From: Immundisolibacter sp.
GTDB taxonomy: Bacteria > Pseudomonadota > Gammaproteobacteria > Immundisolibacterales > Immundisolibacteraceae
Assembly: GCF_014359565.1 (NCBI RefSeq)
Contig: NZ_JACIZD010000001.1
Coordinates: 558,001-622,000 of the forward strand
Length of the DNA: 64,000 nt
Reading direction: 5' to 3'
The notes beneath the pieces are model-generated. The model saw only the letters and a list, made by a program, of their open reading frames with translations, was not told the origin of the DNA and made no database searches. Within the stretch, counting starts at the first letter, position 1. Every line of letters starts with the position of its first letter. The position numbers and the translations under genes are program-made. Shown here one piece after another: positions 11,523 to 22,845 of this stretch.

Positions 11523-12010
11523 TCAGCCGATGGCGGCCAGCAGGTTGACCATTTCGAGCGCCGACAGGGCGGCGTCGGCGCCCTTGTTGCCGGCCTTGGT
11601 GCCGGCCCGCTCGATGGCCTGTTCGATGCTGTCCACGGTCAGCACGCCAAAGGCCACCGGCAGGCCGCTGCCCAGCGCCACCGACGACAGGCCCTTGGCG
11701 CACTCGCCGGCCACGTAGTCGAAGTGCGGCGTGGCGCCGCGGATGACGCAGCCGAGCGCGATCAGCGCGTCGACGCGGCCGGACGCGGCCAGGCGCTTGG
11801 CAGCCAGCGGTAGCTCGAAGGCGCCGGGCGCCCAGGCAACGGTGATGTCCGATTCCGCCACGCCGTGACGGCGCAGCGTGTCGATGGCGGCGGCCAGCAG
11901 GCGCTCGCTGATGAAGTCGTTGAAACGCCCGACGACGATGCCAAAACGGCTGCCGGCACGCGCCGTGAGGCCGCCGGAAAGCAGGGTGTGGGACGCACTC
12001 ATGACCGGAA

Positions 12011-12014
<4 letters not shown>
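11523..12014 (-). CDS. ribH: 6,7-dimethyl-8-ribityllumazine synthase
   Basis: A 163-residue enzyme that condenses the ribityl-pyrimidine with dihydroxybutanone phosphate, the penultimate step to riboflavin; homologues form 60-subunit capsids. Motifs include [50 protein letters not shown] (active-site His) and the PVAFGVLT strand. The ATG at 12014 overlaps the ribBX stop (ATGA). A second ATG at 12002 would give 159 residues and cannot be excluded. Confidence 0.95.
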
Positions 12015-13152
<1,138 letters not shown>

Positions 13153-13156
<4 letters not shown>

Positions 13157-13794
13157 CGGTTCAGGAATCCATGTTCGGCCAGCAGGGCCATGTCGACATC
13201 GCCGCCCGTATCGCGCCCCAGCAGGCGCTCCAGGTAGCGGGCCAACAGGTCGACTTCGAGGTTGACGCGGCTGCCGGCGCGCAGCGCGTCGAGGCTGGTG
13301 TGGGTCAGTGTGTGCGGCACGATGTTGACACCAAACTGGGCGCCGCTGACGGTGTTGACGGTCAGGCTCACGCCATCCACGGTGATCGAGCCCTTGGCGG
13401 CGATGTAGCGGGCCAGCGCCGCGGGGGCACGCAGGGTAAAGCGCTGCGAGCGGCCGTCGGTTTGGCGCGACACGACCTCGCCGACGCCATCCACGTGGCC
13501 ACTGACGATATGTCCGCCGAGGCGCTCGCCCACCGCCAGCGCGCGTTCCAGGTTCACGCGCTGGCCGACCGACCAGGCGCCCAGCGTGGTGCAGGCCAGT
13601 GTCTCGGCCGACACGTCGGCCACGAAGCCGTCGCCGCTGAACTCGACCGCCGTCAGGCACACGCCGCTGACGGCGATGCTCTCGCCAAGCGCGCCGTCGA
13701 GTAGCGGCAGGCCCGCGATGCGCAGGCGCGCGTCGGCGCCGCGCCGGTCGATGGCGGCGACCTGGCCGACGGTCTGGATGATGCCGGTGAACAT
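13153..13794 (-). CDS. ribE: riboflavin synthase alpha chain
   Basis: A 213-residue enzyme that dismutates two lumazines to riboflavin. The fold is an internal duplication: MFTGIIQTVGQV opens the first barrel with ESIAVSGVCLTAV, and GHIVSGHVDGVGEV plus KGSITVDGVSLTVN mark the second. Length is normal. It sits 21 bases after ribD and overlaps ribBX. Confidence 0.96.
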
Positions 13795-13815
13795 GGCGTG
13801 GTGGGCTTCCGGGGG

Positions 13816-14907
13816 TCAGGCGCGAGCGGCCGGGCGCAGGCGCAGCCGAAGATCGGGGCCGAACGATAGAACGTCCAGCGGTTCCAGGTCGAGCCGCGCG
13901 TCCATATGCGGCACCGGCGGCAACTCGAACACCGGCCGGGCGTCGTGCCCGAGCAGGTGCGGTGCAATGTAGACGATCAGTTCGTCGACCAGAGCCGCCG
14001 CCAGGAACGCGCCGGCCAGGCGCGGTCCGGCTTCGACCAGCACCTCGTTGCACTGGCGCCGGCCAAGCTCATCGAGCAGCGCGCCAAGGTCGATGCGGCC
14101 CGCGCCCGCGGGCAGGGTCACGATCTGCGCCCCGGCCGCGGTCAGCGCGGCGGCTTGCGGTGCGTCCACTTGGCAGGTTGCCACCAGCGTGTTGCCCGGT
14201 TCGCGAAGCAGGCGCGCCGTCGGCGGCAACTTCAGCGCGCTGTCGAGCACTACCCGCAGTGGCTGGCTGGCGACGTCCGGCAGGCGCACGGTCAGTTGCG
14301 GGTCGTCCGCCAGCACGGTGCCGATGCCGGTGACGATGGCCTGCGAGCGCGCGCGCCAGCGCTGCACATCGGCACGCGCCGCCGGTCCGGTGATCCAGCG
14401 CGCGGCGCCATCCGCCAGCGCGCTGCGCCCGTCCAGGCTCTGCGCCATCTTCACCCGCACATACGGCCGCCCGGTCGCCATGCGCTTGATGAACCCCGGG
14501 TTCAGCGCCGCGGCCTCATCGGCGAGCAGGCCGCATTCGACATCGATACCGGCCTCGCGCAGCAGCGCAAGCCCCTTGCCGGCCACCTGCGGGTTCGGAT
14601 CCTGCATGGCCGCCACCACGCGGGCGACGCCGGCGCCGATCAGCGCCTCGGTGCAGGGCGGCGTGCGGCCGTGGTGGGCGCACGGTTCGAGCGTCACATA
14701 GGCCGTGGCGCCGCCGGCCCGCGGGCCGGCTTCCAGCAGTGCGTTGACCTCGGCATGCCCCTCGCCGGCGCGGCGGTGGTAGCCCTCGCCAACCACCGCG
14801 CCATCACGCACCAGCACGCAGCCGACCAGCGGATTGGGCGCCGCGGTGTAACGCCCGCCCTCGGCCAGGGCCAGGGCGCGGCGCATCCAGTGGGCGTCGT
14901 CGGTCAC
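13816..14907 (-). CDS. ribD: bifunctional riboflavin deaminase/reductase RibD
   Basis: A 363-residue enzyme for the second and third steps of riboflavin synthesis. The N-terminal cytidine-deaminase-like domain carries the zinc motifs [10 protein letters not shown] (His-Ala-Glu) and [14 protein letters not shown], plus [10 protein letters not shown]. The C-terminal reductase starts near [14 protein letters not shown] and includes [16 protein letters not shown]. The start is GTG, giving a GTGA overlap with the nrdR stop. Confidence 0.96.
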   Translation of the reverse strand: MTDDAHWMRRALALAEGGRYTAAPNPLVGCVLVRDGAVVGEGYHRRAGEGHAEVNALLEAGPRAGGATAYVTLEPCAHHGRTPPCTEALIGAGVARVVAAMQDPNPQVAGKGLALLREAGIDVECGLLADEAAALNPGFIKRMATGRPYVRVKMAQSLDGRSALADGAARWITGPAARADVQRWRARSQAIVTGIGTVLADDPQLTVRLPDVASQPLRVVLDSALKLPPTARLLREPGNTLVATCQVDAPQAAALTAAGAQIVTLPAGAGRIDLGALLDELGRRQCNEVLVEAGPRLAGAFLAAALVDELIVYIAPHLLGHDARPVFELPPVPHMDARLDLEPLDVLSFGPDLRLRLRPAARA

Positions 14908-15386
14908 GGCTCAGGCGGCCGACCAGTGGGCAGGCCGGCCTGCTCCAGGCGCTCCACTTCGTCCCGAAACGCGCGCAGGTCCTCGAAGCTGCGGTACACG
15001 GACGCAAAGCGCACGTAAGCGACCGGGTCCAGCACCCGCAGCTCGTCCATCACCCACTCGCCAAGCTGCAGCGACGGGCACTCGCGCTCACCCAGGCTGA
15101 GCAGCTTGCGCTTGATGCGCACCAGCACCGCGTCCACCTGATCGCTGCGCACCGGGCGTTTTTCGAGCGCCCGCTCCATGCCGGCGCGCAGCTTGGCCTC
15201 GTCGAAGGGCACCCGGCCGCCGTCGCGCTTGACGATGCGCGGCCAGGACAGCTCGGCCTGCTCGAAGGTGGTGAAGCGCGCGCCGCAGGTCAGGCATTCG
15301 CGCCGGCGGCGCACTCGATCGCCTTCTTCGGCCAGGCGCGAATCCACCACGCGGGTGTCGGGCGCGGCGCAGAATGGGCAGCGCAC
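14904..15386 (-). CDS. nrdR: transcriptional repressor NrdR
   Basis: The 160-residue regulator represses ribonucleotide reductase genes when dATP is high. An N-terminal zinc ribbon (CPFC at residues 3-6, ECLTCGARF near 30) is followed by the ATP-cone domain with [20 protein letters not shown] and [16 protein letters not shown]. The GTG at 15386 starts the conserved V/M-R-C-P-F-C sequence, 10 bases after glyA. A glyA-nrdR-ribD order is standard. Confidence 0.96.
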   Translation of the reverse strand: MRCPFCAAPDTRVVDSRLAEEGDRVRRRRECLTCGARFTTFEQAELSWPRIVKRDGGRVPFDEAKLRAGMERALEKRPVRSDQVDAVLVRIKRKLLSLGERECPSLQLGEWVMDELRVLDPVAYVRFASVYRSFEDLRAFRDEVERLEQAGLPTGRPPEP

Positions 15387-15396
15387 GACGGCAGGC

Positions 15397-16662
15397 CTAG
15401 TCGCCGTAGACCGGGAAGCGCTGGCACAGCGCCAGCACCTGCGCCTTGACGCGCTGCTGCACGGCCGTGTTTTCGAGATCATCGAGCAGGTCGCAGATCC
15501 AGCCAGCCAGCTCGCGCACTTCCGCCACGCCAAAGCCACGGGTGGTCGACGCTGGCGTGCCGATGCGGATACCGCTGGTCACGAACGGGCTTTGCGGGTC
15601 GCCCGGCACGGCATTCTTGTTGACCGTGATGTTGGCCGCGCCCAGCGCCGCCTCGGCCGCCTTGCCGGTCAGGCCCTGGTCGATCAGGTCGACCAGGAAC
15701 AGGTGATTGTCGGTGCCGCCAGAGACCACCTTGTAGCCGCGATTGACGATCACATCGGCCATCGCCCGGGCGTTGTCCACCACCGCGCGCTGATAGTCCT
15801 TGAAGTCAGGTTGCAGCGCCTCCAGGAAGGACACCGCCTTGGCCGCGATGACGTGCATCAACGGCCCGCCCTGGCCGCCCGGAAACACGGCGGAATTAAG
15901 CTTTTTCTCGATGTCCGGGTTGGCGCGGGCCAGGATCAGCCCGCCGCGCGGCCCGCGCAGGGTCTTGTGGGTGGTGGAGGTGGTGACGTCGGCGATTTGA
16001 ACCGGATTCGGATACAGCCCGGCCGCCACCAGGCCGGCCACGTGCGCCATGTCGACCACCAGGTAGGCGCCGACCGCATCGGCGATGGCCCGGAAGCGAT
16101 GCCAGTCCATGGCCCGCGAGTAGGCGCTGAAGCCGGCGACGATGACCTTGGGCCGGCACTCGCGCGCCAAGTGCTCGACCTGATCGTAATCGACCAAGCC
16201 GGTGGCGATGTCGATGCCGTACTGCACGCCCCGATAGATCTTGCCCGAGAAGCTGACCGAGGCACCGTGCGTCAGATGCCCGCCGTGGGCGAGGCTCATG
16301 CCCAGCAGCGTGTCGCCCGGCTCCATCAGCGCCATGAACACCGCGGCGTTGGCCTGCGAGCCCGAATGCGGCTGCACGTTCGCGTAATCGGCGCCGAACA
16401 GCTCACGCGCCCGCTCGATGGCCAGCCGCTCGGCCACGTCCACGTACTCGCAGCCGCCGTAGTAGCGGCGCCCCGGATAGCCCTCGGCGTACTTGTTGGT
16501 CAGCTGCGAGCCCTGCGCCGCCAGCACGCGCGGGCTGGCGTAGTTCTCAGACGCGATCAGCTCGATGTGCTCTTCCTGGCGGCGCACCTCGTCCTGCATG
16601 GACTGCCACAGCTGGGGGTCGAAATCGGCAATGGTCAGGGCGCGGCTGAACACGGGCTTCAC
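15397..16662 (-). CDS. glyA: serine hydroxymethyltransferase
   Basis: A 421-residue PLP enzyme that interconverts serine and glycine and supplies methylene-tetrahydrofolate. Motifs: [39 protein letters not shown] and the PLP-lysine segment [15 protein letters not shown]. Full length. The start is GTG at 16662 and the gene probably leads the long operon that ends at thpR. The 152 bases between it and the divergent glycosylase gene hold no riboswitch I recognise. Confidence 0.97.
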   Translation of the reverse strand: MKPVFSRALTIADFDPQLWQSMQDEVRRQEEHIELIASENYASPRVLAAQGSQLTNKYAEGYPGRRYYGGCEYVDVAERLAIERARELFGADYANVQPHSGSQANAAVFMALMEPGDTLLGMSLAHGGHLTHGASVSFSGKIYRGVQYGIDIATGLVDYDQVEHLARECRPKVIVAGFSAYSRAMDWHRFRAIADAVGAYLVVDMAHVAGLVAAGLYPNPVQIADVTTSTTHKTLRGPRGGLILARANPDIEKKLNSAVFPGGQGGPLMHVIAAKAVSFLEALQPDFKDYQRAVVDNARAMADVIVNRGYKVVSGGTDNHLFLVDLIDQGLTGKAAEAALGAANITVNKNAVPGDPQSPFVTSGIRIGTPASTTRGFGVAEVRELAGWICDLLDDLENTAVQQRVKAQVLALCQRFPVYGD

Positions 16663-16814
16663 TCCGGAAGAGGCGTCGGCAGGAACGCGGCGTCACGCGC
16701 CGGGTCGACAGCGGGGGCGGGCGGACTAGTTTATCAGGCCGCCCCCGATCATCCGGGCACCCCACGGGCGGTTTGTTACCATCCGCCAGCCCCTGAATCT
16801 GCCCTGCCCACGCC

Positions 16815-17591
16815 GTGAAGCTGACCGATACCGCACAGCTCGCCGACCTGCACGCCCGCATCGACGCCGCCTGCCAGCGCCTGGAGATAGACGGCGCGCA
16901 GGGCCTGCCCGATCCGGCCGAATGGGCCATCCTGCCGCGTCACGACGACGACCGGGCGCTGTTCGAGGAGCTGTGCTTCCATATGTTCGCGGCCGGTTTC
17001 TCGCGCGAGGTGGTGCGCCAGAAATGGCCGGCCACGCGCAGCGCCTTTGCCGATTTCGACATCGCCGAACTGGCCGGCTGGGATGGCGCTCGGCTGGAAC
17101 CGCTGGTCACCGACCGGGCGCTGATCCGCAACCGGCGCAAGATCGAATCGGTGGTGCACAACGCCGGCGTGGTGCAGGCGCTGGCCGCCGAACACGGCTC
17201 GTTCAGGGCCTGGCTGGGCAGTTATGCGGCCGGGCAACTGCATGTGCTGCACAAGGAGATTGCGCGCCGCTTCGCCAGCGTGGGACCGAGTGCCGGCGAG
17301 TGGTTTCTGCTCACGGCCGGCTTCGCATACTACTTTCGCACCGACCACGCGCAGCGCCTGTTGCAGCGGCTGGGCCTGCTGCCGGCGCGGGTGCGGCCCG
17401 AGGATTTCAACACCGTGATGGAATCGGTGCATCAGGCCAGCGGCGCCAGTCGCTGGGCGGTCAGCGCGCAGATGTTTCGCTTCGCCAGCGGTTTTCACCT
17501 GCGCGAGGGCATTTGCCAGGAATCGCCGCGCTGCCCCAAATGCCCGCTATGGGATTACTGCGACCACTTCAATCAGGCCGGGACTGGCTGA
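16815..17591 (+). CDS. Tag-like (3-methyladenine glycosylase I superfamily) DNA glycosylase with C-terminal four-cysteine cluster
   Basis: A 258-residue protein whose middle (about residues 50-215) matches the helix-hairpin-helix fold of DNA-3-methyladenine glycosylase I: LFEELCFHMFAAGFSREVVR aligns with the LFE...QAGLSW region, and DRALIRNRRKIESVVHNA with the IIRHRGKIQAIIGNA region. The zinc-binding termini of classical Tag are absent. Instead residues 234-249 give C-x5-C-x2-C-x5-C, close to the C-x6-C-x2-C-x5-C iron-sulfur loop of Nth/MutY. A repair glycosylase is likely, but the damaged base is unknown. Start is GTG; the 3' end overlaps the adaptor gene by 23 bases. Confidence 0.75.
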   Translation: MKLTDTAQLADLHARIDAACQRLEIDGAQGLPDPAEWAILPRHDDDRALFEELCFHMFAAGFSREVVRQKWPATRSAFADFDIAELAGWDGARLEPLVTDRALIRNRRKIESVVHNAGVVQALAAEHGSFRAWLGSYAAGQLHVLHKEIARRFASVGPSAGEWFLLTAGFAYYFRTDHAQRLLQRLGLLPARVRPEDFNTVMESVHQASGASRWAVSAQMFRFASGFHLREGICQESPRCPKCPLWDYCDHFNQAGTG

Positions 17592-18708
17592 TGCGTACCT
17601 GCATGCCCGGTTGCAGCAAAACGTTGGGGCTGAGCACCACCCTGGCGTCGCGCTCGAGGCCGGTGACAACCTCGATCTTGGCGCCCAGATTGCGCCCCAC
17701 GGTAACCGGCAGCAGTGCGTAGCGCTGATCGGTGCCGATCACGCCTACCACGCTGCGCCCGGCCTGGTTGCCCACGGCCCTGGCCGGCACCAGCAGCGCA
17801 GCGGGCCGGCGCAGCAGCAATTCCGCTTCGCCCACCAGGCCGGCCGGCAGGCGCAAGCCCGGATTGGCCATCGAAAGCTCCACCCGCAGGGTGCCCAGCT
17901 GCGGATCGATGGCACCGGAGCGGCGTGTCAGGTGCGCCTCGAACACCTCGCCTGGCATCTCCTCGAAGCGCAGCCTGGCGCTGCCTTGCGCCGGCAGGTG
18001 CACGGCGGCGGCCTGGGGCACGTCCAGCTCCACGCGCAGTTCATCGAGCCGGACCAGGCGGAACAGCGGACGGTCATCGCCTGTGCTGCTGCCGGAAACG
18101 TAGTCGCCGCGCTCGATGTGGCGCTCGGCAATGGTGCCGGAAAACGGCGCCCGCACGGTCTGGAACGACTGCAACTGGCGCAGGTGTGCCAGTTCGGCCT
18201 GGGCGGCGTCGCGGTCGGCAAGCGCCTTGGCCAGCGCGGCCTCGCGCTCGTCCAGCAGCTGCTGCGACAGCCAGCCGCGCTGCGCCAGGGGCCGGCTGCG
18301 CTCGACGCTGGTGCGCGCCAACTGCAGGGAGGCCCGCGTTTGCGCCAGCAAAGCCGCGGCCCGTTGCGCCTGGCGGTCGATCTCGGGCGCCGAGATCACC
18401 GCCAGCACCTCACCTTTCTGGACCCGGTCGCCGATGTCGACGCGCCGCTCGGCGATGAAGCCGGTGGCACGCGCGCGAATCAGCGCCTGCTCGACCGGCG
18501 CCGTGCGCGCCGGCAGGCGTATCAACTCGGCAGCCGCGGTCGGTTCGGGAAGCACGGTGCGCACCAGCGGTATCGCCACGGGCGGTGCCTCGGGCCCGGT
18601 CGCCCCGGCGGAGGGCTGGCCGCAGGCGGCGAGCGTCAGCAGCGCCAGCAACAGGCCGCCGGCGCGCAGTGCGCGGCCGGCAAGTCCGGTCGGTCGAGGG
18701 TGCGTCAT
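17569..18708 (-). CDS. RND efflux periplasmic adaptor lipoprotein (MFP/HlyD family)
   Basis: A 379-residue membrane-fusion protein. The N-terminus LALLTLAACG has a lipobox with Cys29, so it is anchored as a lipoprotein. The lipoyl-like half motif RRVDIGDRVQKGEVLAVIS (about 90) and its partner FSGTIAERHIERGDYVSG (about 195) flank a helical hairpin rich in Ala, Gln and Arg. A beta-barrel domain and a membrane-proximal domain follow. It overlaps the upstream transporter by four bases (ATGA), so the pair is translated together. No outer-membrane channel gene is adjacent. Confidence 0.9.
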   Translation of the reverse strand: MTHPRPTGLAGRALRAGGLLLALLTLAACGQPSAGATGPEAPPVAIPLVRTVLPEPTAAAELIRLPARTAPVEQALIRARATGFIAERRVDIGDRVQKGEVLAVISAPEIDRQAQRAAALLAQTRASLQLARTSVERSRPLAQRGWLSQQLLDEREAALAKALADRDAAQAELAHLRQLQSFQTVRAPFSGTIAERHIERGDYVSGSSTGDDRPLFRLVRLDELRVELDVPQAAAVHLPAQGSARLRFEEMPGEVFEAHLTRRSGAIDPQLGTLRVELSMANPGLRLPAGLVGEAELLLRRPAALLVPARAVGNQAGRSVVGVIGTDQRYALLPVTVGRNLGAKIEVVTGLERDARVVLSPNVLLQPGMQVRISQSRPD

Positions 18709-21700
18709 GGGTGGTCCTGCGCCGGTTGCATCAATTGAGCCTGGTGGTGCCGCGCCACGGCGCCGCGACCGGCGAAGCGCGCATACAGCAGCGGCACGAT
18801 CAGCAGCGTGGCCACCGTACCCAGCAACAGGCCGCCGACTACCGCGCGCCCGAGCGGCGCGTTCTGCTCGCCGCCTTCACCCAGGCCAAGCGCCATCGGC
18901 AAGGTGCCGACGATCATGGCCAGTGCGGTCATCAACACCGGCCGCAGGCGGGTGGTGGCGGCCTCGGTCGCGGCAGCCAGAGCGCTTTGACCGGCGGCCA
19001 GGCAGTCGCGGGCGAAGCTGCCGACCAGCACGCTGTTGGCGGTGGAGACGCCAACCACCATGATCACGCCCATCAGGGCGGGCACCGAGACCGGCGTGCC
19101 GGTCAGCCACAGCGCGAAAACCGCGCCGGACAGCGCAAACGGCAGCCCGCCCAGGGTCAGCAGCGGCAGGCGCCAGGACTGGAAATTCACCGCCAGCACC
19201 AGAAACACCAGCACGGCGGCGATCGCCAGCCCGCCGGCGAGCTGCGCATAGGCTTGCGCCATCAGCCGGGCCTGGCCGGCGACCTCGATCCGGTTGTCGG
19301 GCTGTTGCTGGGTGCGCAAGGTCTCGAGCAGGCGCTCGACGTCGTCGTTGACCGCCCCCAGGTCGCGGCCGGCGACATTGGCCAGCACGTCGATCGTCGG
19401 CGCTAGCGTGGTGCGGCTGATCAGCGCCGGCATCCGGCGCGCCTCGACGCTGGCGATGGTCCGCAGGCTGACGGTGCCCCCGCTGCTGCCGCGCACCCGG
19501 ATGTTGAGCAGGTCCTCGATGCCCGGCAAACGGGCGGGCGGGGCCTGCACCTGAACCGTGTAGGAACTGCCGGCGGCATCGTCGGCCCAATAGCTGGGGC
19601 TGACCGTCCCTGCCGACCCCAACAAGCCCAGCAGCGCGTCGCCCACATCGCGCTGGCTCACGCCCAGTTGCAGCGCGCGCACGCGATCGATCCGGATGAA
19701 GTACTCGGGCAGATTCGGCACCTGGCGCTGGATCACGTCGACCACGCCGGGTATCTCCCGCAAGCGTTCCATCAAGGTGCCGGCGAGCGCCAGGTTGCCG
19801 GCCACGTCGCGCCCGAGCAGGCGAATGTCGAGCAGGCTCGGCCAGCGGCCCGACAGGGTCTGCGCGGTGGCATCGGCAGCCAGCGCATGCAGCGCGAGGG
19901 ATGGAAAGCGCGTGGCCAGGCGCTGGCGGATTGCGGACAGGTAATGCGCCGCCGGCGCATGCTCGGGGGTGAGCTGTATCAGCAGCTCGCCGTCGAAGCT
20001 GCCGATCACCGGGCTCGTCACCCAGGCCAGATTGACCGGGTCCGGCGCGCCCAGGTTCTCGGCGATGCCGGCGATCTCCTCGGCCGGGATGATGCGGCGA
20101 ATCTCGCGCTGCACGTCGGCAAACAGGCGCGCCGTGTCCTCCAGGCGCGTGCCGGGGGGTGCCCGCAGGTAGAGGCGGATGAGCCCGGCGTCGGTGCTTG
20201 GAAAAAACTCGCGCCCCAGGTTCACGGCGGCGGCCAGGCCCAGCAACAGGACCAGCAGCGCCGCGGCCGAGACCGGCCAGAAACGCGGCAGCAGCCGATC
20301 CAGCAGCCGCCGGTAAGCCGCCTGCAGCGCCTCCAGGCCGTGTTCCAGCGCCGCGTGCAAGCGCGAGAGGCCCCGCCCGGGCGCGCCTGCCGTGGCCCGG
20401 CGCCCGAGCTCCGGCGCGAGCATCAGATAGGCCAGCGTCGGCACCAGCGTGCGCGACAGGACGAAGGAGGCGATCAAGGCAAAGATCACCGCCAGCGCCA
20501 GCGGCGCGAAGATGTAGCGCGCCACCCCGCTGAGCATGAACATCGGCGTGAAGACGATGCAGATGCTCGTGGTCGACACGAACTCGGCAAATACCACTTG
20601 CTGCGCGCTGCGCAAAATCGCCTCGCGTAACGGCCAGCCCGCTGCGGCGTTGCGGTTGATGTTTTCGATCTCCACCAGCGCGTTGTCGACCAGCAGGCCG
20701 ATGGCCAGCGCCAGCCCGCCCAGGGTCATCAGGTTGAAGCTGTGGCCACTGGCCAGCAGGCCGCATACCGACGCCAGCAAGGCCAGGGGTATCGAGGTCA
20801 GGACGATCAGCGTAGAGCGCCAGGAGCCCAGAAACAGCAGCACCACGCTGGCCACCAGCAGCGCCACCACGACGCCCTCCTTGACCACGCCGCCGATTGC
20901 CGCGCGCACGAACTGCGACTGATCGAACAGCGGCTCGATCCGCATGCCCGCCGGGGCGGCGGCCCGGATCTGCGGCAGGCGCGCGAGCAAGGCATCGACG
21001 ATATCCACGGTCGAGGCATTGCCAAGCTTGAGCAGTTGCACGATGACCGCGTTGTTGCCGTCCAGGCGCGCGATGTTGGTCTGTAGCGCCGCGCCATCGC
21101 GTACGTTGGCCACATCGCGCAGCAGGATCACCCGCTCGCCGACGGTGCGCAGCGGCAGGTTCTCGAACGCCGCGACCTGGGTCGGGCTGGCGTTGACGGT
21201 CACCTGCAGTTCGCGCCCGCCTTCGCGCAGCACCCCGGAGGGCAGGGTCAGGTTTTGCGCGTTGACGGCCTGGATGACATCGCTGGGGGCCAGCGCGTGC
21301 GCCCGCAGCGCCGCCGGATCGAGGTCGATCATCACCTGCCTTTGCGCGCCGCCGTAGGGCAAGGTCATGCGCACGCCGGGAATGGTCTGGATGAGTCCGC
21401 GCAGTCGCAGCCTGGCAAAATCGAAAATCTGCGCATCGTCGAGCGTGTCCGACGACAGCGCCAGCTGCACGATGGGCACGCTGGACTGCGAATAGCGCAC
21501 GATGATCGGCGGCGTGGCGCCCGGCGGCAGACGGCGCAAGATGGTCTGCGAGATCGCCGTGACCTGGGCGATCGCCAGCTCGACGTCGACGTAGGGCTGA
21601 AAGTCCACGGCGATGATGCTGGCGCCGCTGAAGGTCTCGGCCCGCACCTCGCGCACGTCGTCGACGTTGTTGAGAATGGAGACCTCGCTGAACGAGGCGA

Positions 21701-21887
21701 CCTTGGTCGCCATCTCGCGGGCATTGAGCCCGCTGTAGGTCCAGATGACCGTCACCGCCGGAATGTCGACCCGCGGCAGGATGTCGGTGGACATGCGCCG
21801 CGCCGCCAGCACCCCGAACAGCAGGATCGCGATCACCAGCACGCCGACGCTGTAGCGGTGGTCCAAGGCGTAACGGACTATCCACAT
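18705..21887 (-). CDS. RND multidrug/solute efflux transporter (AcrB/HAE-like)
   Basis: A 1060-residue inner-membrane proton antiporter of the RND superfamily, with 12 predicted membrane segments and two large periplasmic loops. The start MWIVRYALDHRYSVGVLVI is the usual cytoplasmic lead into TM1; ATG 21887 fits, although the frame is open a little further upstream. TM4 reads GGLALAIGLLVDNALVEIEN, with Asp-Asn rather than the Asp-Asp pair common in the HAE group. Substrate is unknown. It lies head to head with the QseB-like regulator, whose candidate operator (22011-22027) is in the shared intergenic space. Confidence 0.9.
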   Translation of the reverse strand: MWIVRYALDHRYSVGVLVIAILLFGVLAARRMSTDILPRVDIPAVTVIWTYSGLNAREMATKVASFSEVSILNNVDDVREVRAETFSGASIIAVDFQPYVDVELAIAQVTAISQTILRRLPPGATPPIIVRYSQSSVPIVQLALSSDTLDDAQIFDFARLRLRGLIQTIPGVRMTLPYGGAQRQVMIDLDPAALRAHALAPSDVIQAVNAQNLTLPSGVLREGGRELQVTVNASPTQVAAFENLPLRTVGERVILLRDVANVRDGAALQTNIARLDGNNAVIVQLLKLGNASTVDIVDALLARLPQIRAAAPAGMRIEPLFDQSQFVRAAIGGVVKEGVVVALLVASVVLLFLGSWRSTLIVLTSIPLALLASVCGLLASGHSFNLMTLGGLALAIGLLVDNALVEIENINRNAAAGWPLREAILRSAQQVVFAEFVSTTSICIVFTPMFMLSGVARYIFAPLALAVIFALIASFVLSRTLVPTLAYLMLAPELGRRATAGAPGRGLSRLHAALEHGLEALQAAYRRLLDRLLPRFWPVSAAALLVLLLGLAAAVNLGREFFPSTDAGLIRLYLRAPPGTRLEDTARLFADVQREIRRIIPAEEIAGIAENLGAPDPVNLAWVTSPVIGSFDGELLIQLTPEHAPAAHYLSAIRQRLATRFPSLALHALAADATAQTLSGRWPSLLDIRLLGRDVAGNLALAGTLMERLREIPGVVDVIQRQVPNLPEYFIRIDRVRALQLGVSQRDVGDALLGLLGSAGTVSPSYWADDAAGSSYTVQVQAPPARLPGIEDLLNIRVRGSSGGTVSLRTIASVEARRMPALISRTTLAPTIDVLANVAGRDLGAVNDDVERLLETLRTQQQPDNRIEVAGQARLMAQAYAQLAGGLAIAAVLVFLVLAVNFQSWRLPLLTLGGLPFALSGAVFALWLTGTPVSVPALMGVIMVVGVSTANSVLVGSFARDCLAAGQSALAAATEAATTRLRPVLMTALAMIVGTLPMALGLGEGGEQNAPLGRAVVGGLLLGTVATLLIVPLLYARFAGRGAVARHHQAQLMQPAQDHP

Positions 21888-22010
21888 GGCGGCCGCCGCC
21901 GTGGATACACCCGCGCAGCGATCGCCGGGCCGGGCTGCCAAAAAACGGGTCGAGCAGGATGCATGGGGGCGTCTGGGGCGTGGCGGGTGCGTTGATCCTT
22001 GGCCACCGGC

Positions 22011-22027
22011 ATTAAGGCAGCGTTAAC
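22011..22027. promoter_or_regulatory. PmrA/QseB-box-like direct repeat
   Basis: ATTAAG-GCAGC-GTTAAC: two TTAA half-sites 11 bases apart, about one helical turn, in the 268-base intergenic space between the RND transporter and the response regulator. It resembles the known PmrA box (YTTAAK-N5-YTTAAK). The adjacent regulator belongs to that subfamily, which supports the assignment. By inference it could control both divergent operons. Confidence 0.45.
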
Positions 22028-22155
22028 GCCCGGGTCGGCAGCCAACCGTCCGGCAGCCGTGGGGATGCGCCGGCGCTGCCGGGCCGCTGGGCAGCGGCGA
22101 TCGGCGCGCCAGGAGCGCGCTGGCCGCCCCGGGCCCATTTTTGCGAGGTGTGACG

Positions 22156-22845
22156 ATGCACGTGTTGTTGATCGAGGACGACGCCCTGGTGGGCGCCGGC
22201 ATCGAGGCCGGGCTGCGCCTGCACGGCCTTGCGGTCGATCGCCTAAGCACCGTGACTGAAGCCGACGCGGCCCTGCAGGCGTTTCACACCGATGTAGTGA
22301 TCCTCGACCTCGGACTGCCCGACGGCAGCGGCATGACGCTGCTGGCGCGCCTGCGCCAGCGCGGCGACAGCGTCCCGGTGCTGGTGCTCACCGCCCGCGA
22401 TGCGGTGAAGGACCGGGTCGCCGGTCTGCGGGCCGGGGCCGACGACTACCTGCTCAAGCCTTTCGATCTCGATGAGCTGGTGGCGCGGCTGCAGGCGCTG
22501 CTGCGGCGGGCCGGCGGGCACAGCCAGCCGATGCTGGTGCACGGTCCGCTGCGCCTGGACCCGGTGAGCCGGCAGGTATGGCTGCACGACGCGCCGGTCA
22601 GCCTGTCGCGCCGCGAGCTGGCCTTGCTCGAGGTCTTGCTGCACTCACGGCGCGCGGTTTTGAGCGCCGAGCAGCTCAAGGACAGCCTGTACGGCTTCGA
22701 GGCGGAAGTGGAGAGCAACGCCGTCAACGTGCACATCCACCATCTGCGCCGCAAGCTCGGCAGCGGCATCGTCAAGACGGTGCGCGGCCTCGGTTACCAG
22801 CTGGGCGAGCCGGCGCCGCTGCCCACCGACCAGGTGCCGACATGA
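22156..22845 (+). CDS. OmpR-family response regulator (QseB/PmrA-like)
   Basis: A 229-residue regulator. The receiver domain has the acidic pair D8-D9, phospho-acceptor D51 (VVILDLGLPDGSG), T79 and K101 (DDYLLKPFD). The winged-helix output domain contains LSRRELALLEVLL and the subfamily signature EVESNAVNVHIHHLRRKLG. ATG 22156 is preceded by GAGGTG at good spacing. The stop overlaps the sensor kinase start (ATGA). It probably controls the RND pump to its left and perhaps itself, through the TTAA repeat at 22011-22027. Confidence 0.93.
   Translation: MHVLLIEDDALVGAGIEAGLRLHGLAVDRLSTVTEADAALQAFHTDVVILDLGLPDGSGMTLLARLRQRGDSVPVLVLTARDAVKDRVAGLRAGADDYLLKPFDLDELVARLQALLRRAGGHSQPMLVHGPLRLDPVSRQVWLHDAPVSLSRRELALLEVLLHSRRAVLSAEQLKDSLYGFEAEVESNAVNVHIHHLRRKLGSGIVKTVRGLGYQLGEPAPLPTDQVPT

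Noticed and set aside
13795-16814. FMN or glycine riboswitch in the riboflavin/glyA region
   Set aside because: No conserved core of either riboswitch was recognised, and the rib genes lie inside an operon with overlaps and no room for a leader.
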